Assembly: GCA_964654125.1 (NCBI GenBank)
Contig: CAZZGG010000068.1
Coordinates: forward strand, 1 to 13,752
DNA: 13,752 bases
Origin: JAAYBY01 sp964654125
GTDB taxonomy: Bacteria > Bacillota > Clostridia > Saccharofermentanales > UBA5734
Direction of reading: 5' to 3'
Positions 1 to 8,221 of this stretch are shown one piece after another. Position 1 is the first letter of the stretch. Each line of letters opens with the position of its first letter. Below the pieces are notes generated by a model. It was not told the origin of the DNA, searched no databases, and saw only the letters and a program-made list of their open reading frames with translations. A program made the position numbers and the translations under genes.

Positions 1-267
1 AAGATTCAGATTCATTATCTGAACGAAATTTTTAATGAATACACGGTGCTGCTGTTTGGCGATGCTAATGGGGATGGTCGGATTAATTCAGCTGATCTTA
101 ATATTATCTTTCAGCATGTTATGCGGGAAAAGATGCTTGAAGATGATTCTTTAATAACTGCTGATATTGACAGGAACGATAGAATCAATACTTACGATCT
201 TAACTTAATCTTTCAGCATGTTTTAAGGATAACCAGCATTTCTCAGATATTGGCGGAGGTACAATGA
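1..267 (+). CDS. C-terminal end of a dockerin type I protein (5' partial)
   Basis: The reading frame is open from base 1, so this is the tail (88 residues) of a longer protein whose start is outside the window. It holds a complete type I dockerin, the module that docks secreted enzymes onto cohesins. Two EF-hand-like calcium loops are visible: D21-x-N23-x-D25...N29-x-x-D32 and D55-x-D57-x-N59...N63-x-x-D66. Each is followed by nearly the same helix (LNIIFQHV and LNLIFQHV). The helix similarity is also visible in the DNA. The 20 residues before the first loop belong to an unidentifiable upstream domain, so the enzymatic role, if any, is unknown. The stop TGA overlaps the start of the cohesin gene (ATGA), which implies translational coupling. 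An internal GTG at 46 could be read as a start, but it would leave only a bare dockerin and has no convincing RBS. Confidence 0.88.
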   Translation, partial: KIQIHYLNEIFNEYTVLLFGDANGDGRINSADLNIIFQHVMREKMLEDDSLITADIDRNDRINTYDLNLIFQHVLRITSISQILAEVQ

Positions 268-1793
268 AGAAGCAACTTATCAGTATTATTACTGCAATTA
301 TATTTATGGTGTTGATTTTTACTTTGCCTTGCAGTGTGATGGCGGAAGGTTTAGCTGGAGTTCTTAATTTTTCAGCAAGTAGCGTGACTGTTGGTCAAAA
401 TATTGATGTACGCGTATCTGTCAGTTCAGCGCTTGATATAACAAACTATGATTTCGTCTTTTCTTATAATCCAGAATATTTTTCACTTGTTGGTGATAAG
501 AATCTGGCCCCTTCACTGACTGCATATAAGATAAATGAATTCTCCCCAGGCAAGATCATGGTTGGTGCATATCAAGGGACTCAAAAGCAGTCCGCGAATT
601 TAATGCAATTTACATTTAAGGCACTCAAAGTCAAAGAAGATGGAGTCAACTTTTCAATATCAGAGGTGTTTGTCAGTGATGAGTACCCTTCAAAAGCTTC
701 AAGAAGTGTTAAAATAACAGCTCCCATTCCCAAATCCAGTGAAAACAAACTCAAGTCCCTGGCTATTAATCCGGGTACTTTGACACCGGCATTTTCGGAA
801 GACCAGTTGAACTATACAGTCGCTCTTGGCAGTGGCACCAGCAAACTAAATGTCAGTGTGGCAGCTAAGGATGAAAAGGCCAGGATCGATGGTGGAGGGT
901 CTGTTTCTTTAAAAGAAGGCCAGAATACCATTAAGATAGCTGTCACTGCTGAAAATGGCGATGTGCGCACTTACACTATTGTTGCCAGCCGGGCTGTGGC
1001 CACACCAACACCTGCTGTTACACCCACACCTGAAGCTACGCCGACGCCTGAGCCAACGCCAACACCCGAACCGACCCCTGAACCTTCACCGACCCCAACA
1101 CCTCCAGTTACAGTTGATCTGGATGGAGTGGATTTTCCGATCAGTGAGGTGCCGTCCGGAGTTGAGATTCCAGCCGGTTTTTATAAATCCTTAGTTGAGA
1201 TGGACGGTCAGATGGTACCGGTTTATAAATCTTTGCGCAGTGACCTGGTCTTGTTTTACCTATACCGTAATTCGGCAGCTGACGGGTTTTACTATCAGGA
1301 CAAGCAGACAGGTAAGTTCAGGCCTTATCTGGTTCTCAGTGTGCCAGCCCAGTCCTTTACGGTGCTTTATCCTGATGATTCGGCTGATGTACCGGCTGGC
1401 TGGATTGAAACCAGCTTGACTATAGATGGCAAGGTTTTACCTGCCTGGCGTTTGTCTGGCCAGGAATCGTCAGATTATCTGCTCTATTTATTAGGGCCTG
1501 ACGGTAATAAAAGCTTTTACCGTTTTGATACCAGCAGCCAGCTGCTTTTGCCCTTTGTAGCTGATCTGCCGGCAGAACCTGTTGAAAAAGAACCAATTGA
1601 GACAGAGCCGACTGATGACAGCAAACCTGTCACTCCTGACCCGGCCAAGCCTAATCCCTGGACTTTGGCCACCGCCATACTAGGCCTTGTCTGCCTGGCC
1701 TTGGTTGGTGCCCTGATCTGGCAGGGTGTCAGGAATGGCCGCTATTACGACTCAGATGATCTGCAACCACCGCCGCCAATCAAGAGGGTCTAG
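264..1793 (+). CDS. Membrane-anchored cohesin-domain surface protein with cadherin-like domain and PT linker
   Basis: This 509-residue protein is probably a cell-surface receptor for dockerin-bearing proteins. A Sec signal peptide covers residues 1-27, with likely cleavage after VMA. A cohesin-type beta sandwich spans about 32-152, and a cadherin-like beta-sandwich domain (PF12733 type) spans about 162-243 (LKSLAINPGTLTPAFSEDQLNY region). A Pro/Thr/Glu linker follows at 246-281. Residues 301-358 and 375-434 form two copies of an unnamed module (IPAGF/VPAGW, DGQ/DGK, FYYQD/FYRFD). A proline-rich spacer leads to a membrane helix at about 466-489 and a short basic tail. No LPXTG motif is seen, so anchoring is by the helix. 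The start ATG overlaps the dockerin stop, with GGAGG four bases upstream. The first half is clearly more AT-rich than the second. The cohesin call rests on pattern recognition; its dockerin partner is inferred from adjacency. Confidence 0.85.
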   Translation: MKKQLISIITAIIFMVLIFTLPCSVMAEGLAGVLNFSASSVTVGQNIDVRVSVSSALDITNYDFVFSYNPEYFSLVGDKNLAPSLTAYKINEFSPGKIMVGAYQGTQKQSANLMQFTFKALKVKEDGVNFSISEVFVSDEYPSKASRSVKITAPIPKSSENKLKSLAINPGTLTPAFSEDQLNYTVALGSGTSKLNVSVAAKDEKARIDGGGSVSLKEGQNTIKIAVTAENGDVRTYTIVASRAVATPTPAVTPTPEATPTPEPTPTPEPTPEPSPTPTPPVTVDLDGVDFPISEVPSGVEIPAGFYKSLVEMDGQMVPVYKSLRSDLVLFYLYRNSAADGFYYQDKQTGKFRPYLVLSVPAQSFTVLYPDDSADVPAGWIETSLTIDGKVLPAWRLSGQESSDYLLYLLGPDGNKSFYRFDTSSQLLLPFVADLPAEPVEKEPIETEPTDDSKPVTPDPAKPNPWTLATAILGLVCLALVGALIWQGVRNGRYYDSDDLQPPPPIKRV

Positions 1794-1797
1794 TCCC

Positions 1798-2241
1798 GTG
1801 CGGTTAAAGCGCCTGCTGCGCCAGCTGTACAGCAGGGAAGTCATTGCTTATCTGGTGGCCGGGGTCTTGACAACCCTGGTCAACCTGGCAGTCTTCACCC
1901 TGTTGTCAAAGCTGTTTGGACCAGATCGCTGGTGGCTGTCCAATCTGCCAGCCATACTGGCCGCCATCCTCTTTGCCTATCTGGCCAACCGCTACTTTGT
2001 CTTTGTTTCACAAGGTCCCTTCTGGCAGGAACTGGCCAAGTTCTTTTTGGCCAGGATAGGTGTATCTTTGTTATTTGAATACGGCTTCATGTTTTTGCTG
2101 TATAATATCATCGGTCTTAAGGCAGACTTGACAGTTTTTGGCCTGCAACTGTCCATCAGTAAGCTCTTGACCCAGTTGCTGGTTCTGGTTGGTAATTACC
2201 TGGTCAGTAAAATGTTTGTCTTTGTAGAAAAGGAAAGATGA
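1798..2241 (+). CDS. GtrA-like membrane protein
   Basis: This is a 147-residue polytopic protein of the GtrA family (PF04138). These small four-helix proteins are thought to help move lipid-linked sugars across the membrane or to assist cell-surface polysaccharide synthesis. Helices lie at about 15-38, 50-70, 82-105 and 120-142. Family hallmarks are the Thr/Asn pair in the first helix (GVLTTLVN), the NRYFVF motif at 64-69 and the NYLVSKMFVF ending. I chose the GTG at 1798 because AGAGGG ends nine bases upstream and the resulting length fits the family. The upstream ATGs (1726, 1735, 1756) lie inside the cohesin gene and would add a non-family N-terminus. The gene starts four bases after the cohesin stop and sits four bases before folC, so it is probably cotranscribed. 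Its specific substrate cannot be told. Confidence 0.85.
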   Translation: MRLKRLLRQLYSREVIAYLVAGVLTTLVNLAVFTLLSKLFGPDRWWLSNLPAILAAILFAYLANRYFVFVSQGPFWQELAKFFLARIGVSLLFEYGFMFLLYNIIGLKADLTVFGLQLSISKLLTQLLVLVGNYLVSKMFVFVEKER

Positions 2242-2245
2242 AGCT

Positions 2246-3634
2246 ATGGACTACCAAGAAGCACAAGCATACTTAAGCACAGCCTTTCGTTTTGGCATCA
2301 AGTTGGGTCTCATGAGAATGCAGCGGCTCATGGAGCTGCTTGGCCAGCCTGAAAAGGAGCTGCACTGCATCCATATTGCCGGGACAAATGGCAAAGGCTC
2401 AACTGCAGCTTATTGTGCGGCCATATTAGCCATGGCCGGCCATAAAGTGGGCATTTTCACCTCGCCTTATTTGGTCCGCCTGACTGAGCGGATCAGGATT
2501 GTTGAGGGCGTGGCAGGCCAGGAAGAGCTGGGCCAGGATGAAGCTTATGGTGAAATCAGTCAGGCTGATTTTGCCCGCCTGCTGACCCGGGTGCGCTGGG
2601 CTGTAGAGGCCATGCTGGCAGAAGGACAGGAGCACCCAACAGAATTTGAGCTCTTAACAGCCGTCGGATTTTTGTATTTTGCTGAACAAAAATGTGCTTA
2701 TGTGGTTTTGGAAACAGGCCTGGGCGGCCGGCTGGACTCGACCAATGTCATTGAAAAACCCCTGGCCTGTATTATCACCGCCTTAGGCTATGACCACATG
2801 GACCGGCTTGGTTCCAGCCTGGCTGAAATTGCTTCTGAAAAAGCCGGCATCATCAAAAAAGGCTGTCCAGTTTTTCTATATGACCCGGCTGATTTAGAAC
2901 ACAGTGCAGCAGACAAGGCAGCAGTGCTGGATGTTATTAAAGATAAATGCCAGGCTATGGCAGCAGAACTCAGCCTGGTCAGTCAGGCTGAAATAGAAAT
3001 CCAGGACTCTGACTGGCAAGGCCAGCTCTTTTGTGAAAAAAAGACCGGGTTTTGTGCCCGGACCAGGCAACTGGGTGCCTTCCAGCCCCACAATGCCCTG
3101 CTGGCTATCCGGGCCTGCCGCTATCTGGGCCTGGCCAATGACAACCAGATAGCGGCCGGTGTGCAAGCTATGCGCTGGCCGGCCCGCCTAGAACTTTTGC
3201 AGGAAGATCCGCCGATCCTACTGGACGGTGCCCACAATCCCCAGTGCAGCCAGGCACTGGTTGAAGCCTTGGCTAAATTGCTGACCAGCCAACAGGTCAT
3301 ATTCCTGATCGGTGTTCTTGAAGACAAGGACTACCAGGGTATGCTTAAGCTGGTCTTACAGCAGGCCAGCTACCGCCTGCACACTATCATCTGTGTCAGC
3401 CCGGACAGCCCCCGGGCCCTGCCTGCCCTTAAGCTGGCGGAAGCTGTCCGGCAAAACTTGGCCAGCCAGCCGGCTGGCTGTTATAATGAACAGGTGCTGG
3501 TTGCAGACACCCCCGCAGCAGGAGCCCGTCTGGCTCTGGATCTGGCTCATAAGGAAAATCTTGCTTTATGTGCTTTCGGCTCCCTCTACCTGGTGGGTGG
3601 TATCCGGCAAATACTCTTAGGCCGGGAGGGATAA
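2246..3634 (+). CDS. folC: Folylpolyglutamate synthase / dihydrofolate synthase
   Basis: This Mur-ligase-family cytoplasmic enzyme joins glutamate to dihydropteroate or folates using ATP, making dihydrofolate and retaining polyglutamylated folates in the cell. At 462 residues it is close to the usual 420-460. Visible family features are the N-terminal FGIKLGL segment, the ATP-binding P-loop GTNGKGST (46-53), the TSPYL and ERIRI region that follows, the central ETGLGGRLDSTN motif, ITALGYDHMDRLG, SEKAGIIKKG and the C-terminal-domain signature LDGAHNP (about 326-332). The RBS AAGGAAAG precedes the ATG by about eight bases. It follows the GtrA stop by four bases and is followed by the TPR gene after two bases. 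Both folate-forming activities are common in one bacterial FolC; whether this one is bifunctional cannot be decided from sequence alone. Confidence 0.95.
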   Translation: MDYQEAQAYLSTAFRFGIKLGLMRMQRLMELLGQPEKELHCIHIAGTNGKGSTAAYCAAILAMAGHKVGIFTSPYLVRLTERIRIVEGVAGQEELGQDEAYGEISQADFARLLTRVRWAVEAMLAEGQEHPTEFELLTAVGFLYFAEQKCAYVVLETGLGGRLDSTNVIEKPLACIITALGYDHMDRLGSSLAEIASEKAGIIKKGCPVFLYDPADLEHSAADKAAVLDVIKDKCQAMAAELSLVSQAEIEIQDSDWQGQLFCEKKTGFCARTRQLGAFQPHNALLAIRACRYLGLANDNQIAAGVQAMRWPARLELLQEDPPILLDGAHNPQCSQALVEALAKLLTSQQVIFLIGVLEDKDYQGMLKLVLQQASYRLHTIICVSPDSPRALPALKLAEAVRQNLASQPAGCYNEQVLVADTPAAGARLALDLAHKENLALCAFGSLYLVGGIRQILLGREG

Positions 3635-3636
3635 GC

Positions 3637-4998
3637 TTGGACTGGTCAGAAAAGATCAGCCTTTTTACAGCAATACAAATTGATCAAGTGGCAAACTTTG
3701 CTCCGGCTGGAGAAATGGAGCAGGCCATAATCGCTTATAATAATGCGATTGGCCGCCTGCAGAGTAACAGCCAAGACACAGCCCTGATTGCCTTGCGCAA
3801 GCTGGCTGCAAGCTATCCGTCATTTGCCCGGCCCGCCTTTTTATTGGGTTGCTGCCTAGGCAAAAATGACCAGCCTGAAGAAGCAAGAAAATATGTTGCC
3901 CAGGCTCTCGCAGCTGGCCTGCCGCCTGATCTTGAAGCAGCAGCCCTGGCCTGCCAGGAATACCTGCAAGAGCTGCCGGAACAGCTAGAACAAAAGGTAA
4001 CTGTTCCAGCCAGCAGTGCTGTCCTGGAAAAAGTGCGTCGGCGCGGCAAGGTCCGTCTGGCTGGTAAAAAAGAGCGGCTGGCGGTTTTGCGTGGCCGTGA
4101 TCCGGGTCAGGAGCGCCAGGTGAAAATTAAAACTCCTTTCGATCCAAGCCTGCTCCTACCTGCAGGCCTGGTGGCCCTGGCCCTAATCTTGCTGGTTACG
4201 ACTGTGCTTCTAGCGATCGGGTATTTTAAGGCCAAGACCAAGTCTGGCGCAGCTGAGCAACTGGCCTGGCTGGTCAGCCAGCTCGAAGAACTCTCCGGCC
4301 GGGACCAGGCTGCAGCTGACCTGATAGATCGTTATGCAGCTGAATTTTCCGGTCAAACCACTATAACAACCGAGTTAACGCCTGCAAGCAGCAGCCCGGC
4401 AATAACAAAGCCGAGCCCTGAACCTGAACCAAGCAGGCCGGCCACAGCTGCACCAACTCCTTCACCGACACCCGCCCCAACTGCCACACCTGCTCCGACA
4501 CCAGTTCCCACGCCTGATCCAACAGTGCTCATCTTGCAAGAGGCAGTCAGCCATTATGAAAATGCGCTGGCCTCAGGTAAAAGTGACGAAGCAGCCAGCG
4601 CTGTCTTGCTGGTCAAGGCCTTGCAATTAGTCGAGCAGATCCCGGCAGGCACCCTGCTGCCGGACCAGGATCTTACGGGCGGCCAGCTCAAGGAGCAAGT
4701 GGAAACACAGATTGCTGCGATCAAAAAAACAGCACCTGGCAAACTGCGTCTTCTAGCTGACAAGGAGTTTAACCAGGAGCGCTATGAAGCAGCCCTGGCC
4801 CTTTATCTGCCGGCTTATGTCATCGATCCCCGCAGCCGCAATGGGGGAGTGGCCTACTATGTTGGCCGCTGTTATCAGGAATTAGGTGACTTTAACAGTG
4901 CCAGGCCTTATTATGAATACGTTGTCAAGACCTTTGCCAATCGTGATATCGCCAAAAGCGCCGCCTGGCGGCTGAGCCAGATGGCTGGATCAACATAA
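3637..4998 (+). CDS. TPR-repeat protein with single membrane helix and Pro/Thr-rich linker
   Basis: I do not recognise a named family for the full protein (453 residues). Residues 26-118 form a cytoplasmic TPR-like helical region (EMEQAIIAYNNAIG, ALIALRKLAASYPSF, EEARKYVAQAL). A basic stretch (133-165) precedes one membrane helix at about 171-197. Outside follow a helical segment (205-236), a Pro/Thr/Ala linker (about 248-296) and a C-terminal TPR region (300-450, with YEAALALYLPAY and CYQELGDFNSARPYYEYV). The positive-inside rule suggests N-in, C-out topology. I chose the TTG at 3637 because GGGAGGG lies six bases upstream and it starts just after the folC stop. An upstream ATG at 3568 would overlap folC and encode unrelated residues. 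TPRs usually bind partner proteins, so a scaffold role in the envelope is an inference. The linker resembles that of the cohesin protein. Confidence 0.8.
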   Translation: MDWSEKISLFTAIQIDQVANFAPAGEMEQAIIAYNNAIGRLQSNSQDTALIALRKLAASYPSFARPAFLLGCCLGKNDQPEEARKYVAQALAAGLPPDLEAAALACQEYLQELPEQLEQKVTVPASSAVLEKVRRRGKVRLAGKKERLAVLRGRDPGQERQVKIKTPFDPSLLLPAGLVALALILLVTTVLLAIGYFKAKTKSGAAEQLAWLVSQLEELSGRDQAAADLIDRYAAEFSGQTTITTELTPASSSPAITKPSPEPEPSRPATAAPTPSPTPAPTATPAPTPVPTPDPTVLILQEAVSHYENALASGKSDEAASAVLLVKALQLVEQIPAGTLLPDQDLTGGQLKEQVETQIAAIKKTAPGKLRLLADKEFNQERYEAALALYLPAYVIDPRSRNGGVAYYVGRCYQELGDFNSARPYYEYVVKTFANRDIAKSAAWRLSQMAGST

Positions 4999-5025
4999 AT
5001 AGTTAAACAAGGAGCAATACAAAAG

Positions 5026-6534
5026 ATGGATTACATAAGTACAAGAGGAGAAGCCCCGGCTGTGTCAGCAGCTGTTGCCATCCGCCAGGGCCTGGCCCCG
5101 GATGGAGGCCTTTATGTGCCGGCAAATATTCCTCAGGTCAGCCTGGCCCAGATCGAAGATATGGCCCGGTTAGATTACCAGCAGCGCGCCAGCATGATCT
5201 TGTCCTTATACCTGACTGATTACAGCCAGGCGGAACTGGACCAGGCCCTGGCTTTGGCTTACGCGGAAGATAAATTTACACCTGGCCCGGCCCCGCTGGT
5301 CCAGCTTAATAAATATAACGATAGAGAATATATGCTTGAACTGTGGCACGGCCCAACTGCTGCCTTCAAGGATCTGGCCTTGCAGCTGCTGCCCCATCTA
5401 CTGGCCGGGGCAGTGGCGAAGACCGCTGAAGAAGCAACTGTCGGTATTATCGCAGCAACTTCAGGCGATACAGGCAAAGCGGCCCTGGAGGGTTTCCGCG
5501 ATGTCGCCCAAACCGCAGCCCTGGTGTTTTTCCCTGAATCCGGTGTCAGTGAAATGCAAAGATTGCAGATGGTCACCCAGGAAGGTGAAAACTGCCATGT
5601 AGTCGCCATCAAGGGCAACTTTGATGATGCCCAGTCCGGCGTCAAGCAGCTTTTTGCTGATCAGGAACTGGCCCAGGCTTTAAAGGAGCAAGGAATTGTC
5701 CTGTCCTCTGCCAATTCAATCAACTGGGGCCGTCTTGTGGCACAGATTGTCTACTATTTTTCTGCCTATGCTGATCTGCTGGCAAGAGAGAAGCTGGAAG
5801 CCGGCGAAACCGTCAACTTTGTCGTGCCAACCGGTAATTTCGGCAATATCCTGGCTGCCTGGTATGCCCGCAGCATGGGCCTGCCGATCAATAAATTAAT
5901 CTGTGCTTCCAACAAAAACAAGGTCCTGGCTGATTTTATCAGGAAGGGCCATTATGACAAGCGACGCGAGTTTTATAAAACAAATTCACCGTCCATGGAT
6001 ATTCTTGTTTCCAGCAACCTGGAAAGACTGCTTTTTGAGTTGCATGGCCGCCAGCCGCAAAAAATCAAAGAGTTGATGGCTGATCTGGCTGGTGAGGGAC
6101 ATTACAAGATAACAGGCCAGCCCCTGCAAGAGCTCCAGGAGGTCTTTGTCGGCGGCTTTGCCGATGATGGCGGCACAGTCAGGACAATCAGGGAAGTCTA
6201 CGATGAATATGACCATGTGGTGGATACACACACCGCAGTGGCTTTCAATGTCTATAATCGTTACAGGAACCGCACCCAGGATGAAACTAAAACCATATTA
6301 GTGGCAACAGCCAGCCCTTTTAAGTTTATCGATGCTGTGGCTGACGCTGTTTTTGGTAATGGTTATGCTAGAGGCCGCAGCAGCGAAACTTTACTGGCTG
6401 AACTGGCCCGGGAAAGCGGCCTGGAACTGCCCGAGAGCCTGACAGCATTAGCAGAAAAACCAGTCCTGCATGAAAAAGTGATCGCTAAGGAAAATATGCG
6501 CCAGATCACCTGCGAGATATTCGATCTTGGTTAG
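5026..6534 (+). CDS. thrC: Threonine synthase
   Basis: This PLP-dependent fold-type II lyase converts O-phosphohomoserine to threonine and phosphate, the last step of threonine synthesis, in the cytoplasm. It is 502 residues, matching the longer threonine synthase type. The N-terminus (YISTRGEAPAVSAAVAIRQGLAPDGGLYVP) is typical of that class. The PLP lysine is K115 in HGPTAAFKD, and SGDTGKAALEGF and VPTGNFGNILAAWYA form the cofactor and phosphate-binding loops. ICASNKNKVLADF and the C-terminal TASPFKF segment are also typical. AAGGAG lies 11 bases upstream of the ATG. It follows the TPR gene by 27 bases with no terminator between them, so it may be the last gene of the left operon. No T-box or other leader is visible before it. 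Its stop overlaps the stop of the opposing prfC gene. Confidence 0.96.
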   Translation: MDYISTRGEAPAVSAAVAIRQGLAPDGGLYVPANIPQVSLAQIEDMARLDYQQRASMILSLYLTDYSQAELDQALALAYAEDKFTPGPAPLVQLNKYNDREYMLELWHGPTAAFKDLALQLLPHLLAGAVAKTAEEATVGIIAATSGDTGKAALEGFRDVAQTAALVFFPESGVSEMQRLQMVTQEGENCHVVAIKGNFDDAQSGVKQLFADQELAQALKEQGIVLSSANSINWGRLVAQIVYYFSAYADLLAREKLEAGETVNFVVPTGNFGNILAAWYARSMGLPINKLICASNKNKVLADFIRKGHYDKRREFYKTNSPSMDILVSSNLERLLFELHGRQPQKIKELMADLAGEGHYKITGQPLQELQEVFVGGFADDGGTVRTIREVYDEYDHVVDTHTAVAFNVYNRYRNRTQDETKTILVATASPFKFIDAVADAVFGNGYARGRSSETLLAELARESGLELPESLTALAEKPVLHEKVIAKENMRQITCEIFDLG

Positions 6535-8141
6535 AAGCTCTCTATATCAGCTAGTTTTAGACCTGTGTTGCGCTCAAGGGCCCAGCTCAGTGCCCAATCT
6601 GATTCAAAGAGCAAGACCGGTCTTTCTTCCTTGTCCAAGACCAGTAAGGTGGTGCTGGTCAGGCTGAGGCTGTCCGGGTCTGGATAAAGACCGTTTGCTC
6701 CGGCCAGGATCCAGCGGGCCAGTTTGTAATTTAAGGCCTGCTGACGCAGCTTGACCCCATATTCAGCACTAAGACGGTGCTCTAAAACATCAATCTGCAA
6801 GATGCCGACAACACCGACTATATAAGTCTCGGTGCCGATTTGGGGCTGTTTGTAGAGCTGGACCGCCCCTTCTTCAGCCAGCTGGACCAGTCCCTTGATG
6901 AACTGCTTGCGTTTAAGTGAGTCAGCCGGGGAGATGCGGGCAAAATGCTCCGGCGGGAAAAGCGGGATTTTCTCATAACTGAACTGTTTATTGCCAAAGA
7001 CCAGGGTGTCACTGATGTGAAAGATACCCGGATCGAAAATTCCTATGATATCGCCAGCAAAGGCCTCATCGACCTGGCTGCGTTCCTGGGCCATGAACTG
7101 CTGGGGCTGGGCCAGCCGCAAAGACCTTTGCAGGCGCTGGTGCCAGACTTCCATATTCTTTTCGAACTTACCGGAACAGACCCGGATAAAAGCCATTCTG
7201 TCGCGATGGCCTGGATTCATATTGGCCTGGATCTTGAAGACAAAACCGGAAAAGAAGGGTTCTTCAGGACTGATCGGCCCGGCATTACTCTGGCGCGGCA
7301 GAGGCGGTGGGGCCATGGCTAAAAACTCATTCAAAAAGCTTTCTACAGCAAAGTTAGAAATGGCGCTGCCAAAAAACACAGGTGTCAGCTCACCGGCCCG
7401 GATCAGGTCCATATCGGGTTCATCACCAGCTATATCCAGTAGCTCCAGGTCCTCGCTGAGCCGATTGTGATAGTAGCTGCCCAGAATCTCAGCTAGTTTT
7501 TCATCGGCAGCATCTGTCACCCTGACCTGGACCGCACTGGCACCATGGTCTTTTTTACTGCTTTCAAAAAGCTCGACTCTTTTATGCCTGCGGTTATAGA
7601 CACCTTTAAAATCACCATCGGTGCCGATTGGCCAGTTAAAAGGTACGGAATTGATACCCAGGACTTTTTCCAGCTCATCCAGCAGATCAAAAGGGTTTTT
7701 GGCGGCCCGGTCCATCTTGTTGATAAAGGTGAAAATAGGTATGCCGCGCTGGCGGCAGACTGTGAACAGCTTGATGGTCTGGGCTTCAACACCGCGGGCA
7801 CCGTCGAGCAGCATGACAGCTGCATCTGCGGCAGTCAGGGTGCGGTAGGTGTCTTCAGAAAAGTCTTGGTGCCCGGGTGTGTCCAGGATGTTTATACAAA
7901 AGCCATTGTATTCAAACTGCATTACAGAAGAGGTGACTGAAATGCCTCTTTGCTTTTCGATTTCCATCCAGTCGGAGGTGGCATAGCGGTTGGATTTACG
8001 TGATTTGACAGCTCCGGCCAGATGGATGGCACCACCGTAAAGCAGCAGTTTTTCTGTCATGGTTGTTTTGCCGGCATCCGGATGCGAGATGATCGCAAAA
8101 GTACGGCGCCTGGCAACGGCTGAACGGATAGCCTGGGTCAT
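6531..8141 (-). CDS. prfC: Peptide chain release factor 3 (translational GTPase)
   Basis: RF3 is a ribosome-associated GTPase that releases RF1/RF2 after peptide termination and contributes to translational quality control. The protein is 536 residues, near the usual 525-530. GTPase motifs are in order: SHPDAGKTT (19-27), RGISVTSSVM, DTPGHQDFSEDTYRTL and NKMDRAAKNPFDLLDE. The RF3 pattern continues with PVFFGSAISNFAVESFLNEF, GFVFKIQANMNPGHRDRMAFIRVCSG and the C-terminal LQIDVLEHRLSAEYGV. I chose the ATG at 8141 because GAGGAG lies nine bases upstream and MTQAIRSAVARRRTFAIISHP begins the family alignment. A longer frame reaching 8390 would run through a promoter and the trpB2 terminator. The gene appears monocistronic, with its own promoter after the trpB2 terminator. 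No terminator is seen at its end, since it collides with thrC. Confidence 0.96.
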   Translation of the reverse strand: MTQAIRSAVARRRTFAIISHPDAGKTTMTEKLLLYGGAIHLAGAVKSRKSNRYATSDWMEIEKQRGISVTSSVMQFEYNGFCINILDTPGHQDFSEDTYRTLTAADAAVMLLDGARGVEAQTIKLFTVCRQRGIPIFTFINKMDRAAKNPFDLLDELEKVLGINSVPFNWPIGTDGDFKGVYNRRHKRVELFESSKKDHGASAVQVRVTDAADEKLAEILGSYYHNRLSEDLELLDIAGDEPDMDLIRAGELTPVFFGSAISNFAVESFLNEFLAMAPPPLPRQSNAGPISPEEPFFSGFVFKIQANMNPGHRDRMAFIRVCSGKFEKNMEVWHQRLQRSLRLAQPQQFMAQERSQVDEAFAGDIIGIFDPGIFHISDTLVFGNKQFSYEKIPLFPPEHFARISPADSLKRKQFIKGLVQLAEEGAVQLYKQPQIGTETYIVGVVGILQIDVLEHRLSAEYGVKLRQQALNYKLARWILAGANGLYPDPDSLSLTSTTLLVLDKEERPVLLFESDWALSWALERNTGLKLADIESF

Positions 8142-8179
8142 GAATGATCGCTCCTCAAATTCCAAAAAATTGCCTTGCC

Positions 8180-8208
8180 AGTATAGCAGGAAGAAAAGAG
8201 CTGCGCAA
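8180..8208 (-). promoter_or_regulatory. Candidate promoter of prfC
   Basis: On the minus strand an extended -10 (TGC followed by TATACT at 8185-8180) lies 17 bases after a weak -35 (TTGCGC, 8208-8203). Transcription would start near 8173, about 30 bases before the prfC start codon. It lies just downstream of the trpB2 terminator, which fits separate expression of prfC. The call is from motif match only. Confidence 0.5.
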
Positions 8209-8221
8209 ACAAAAAAAGCAG

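Noticed and set aside
1001..1107. Short tandem repeats that might be a CRISPR or minisatellite
   Set aside because: The repetition is codon-level Pro/Thr/Glu linker coding with no uniform spacers; no CRISPR array is present in the window.
955..1419. Two plus-strand frames inside the cohesin gene, rich in His/Pro/Leu
   Set aside because: They are out-of-frame readings of the PT-repeat and following DNA; the cohesin-protein frame has all domain evidence.
3568..3636. Upstream ATG start for the TPR protein
   Set aside because: It lies within folC in another frame and would add 23 unrelated residues. The TTG at 3637 has a strong GGGAGGG six bases upstream.
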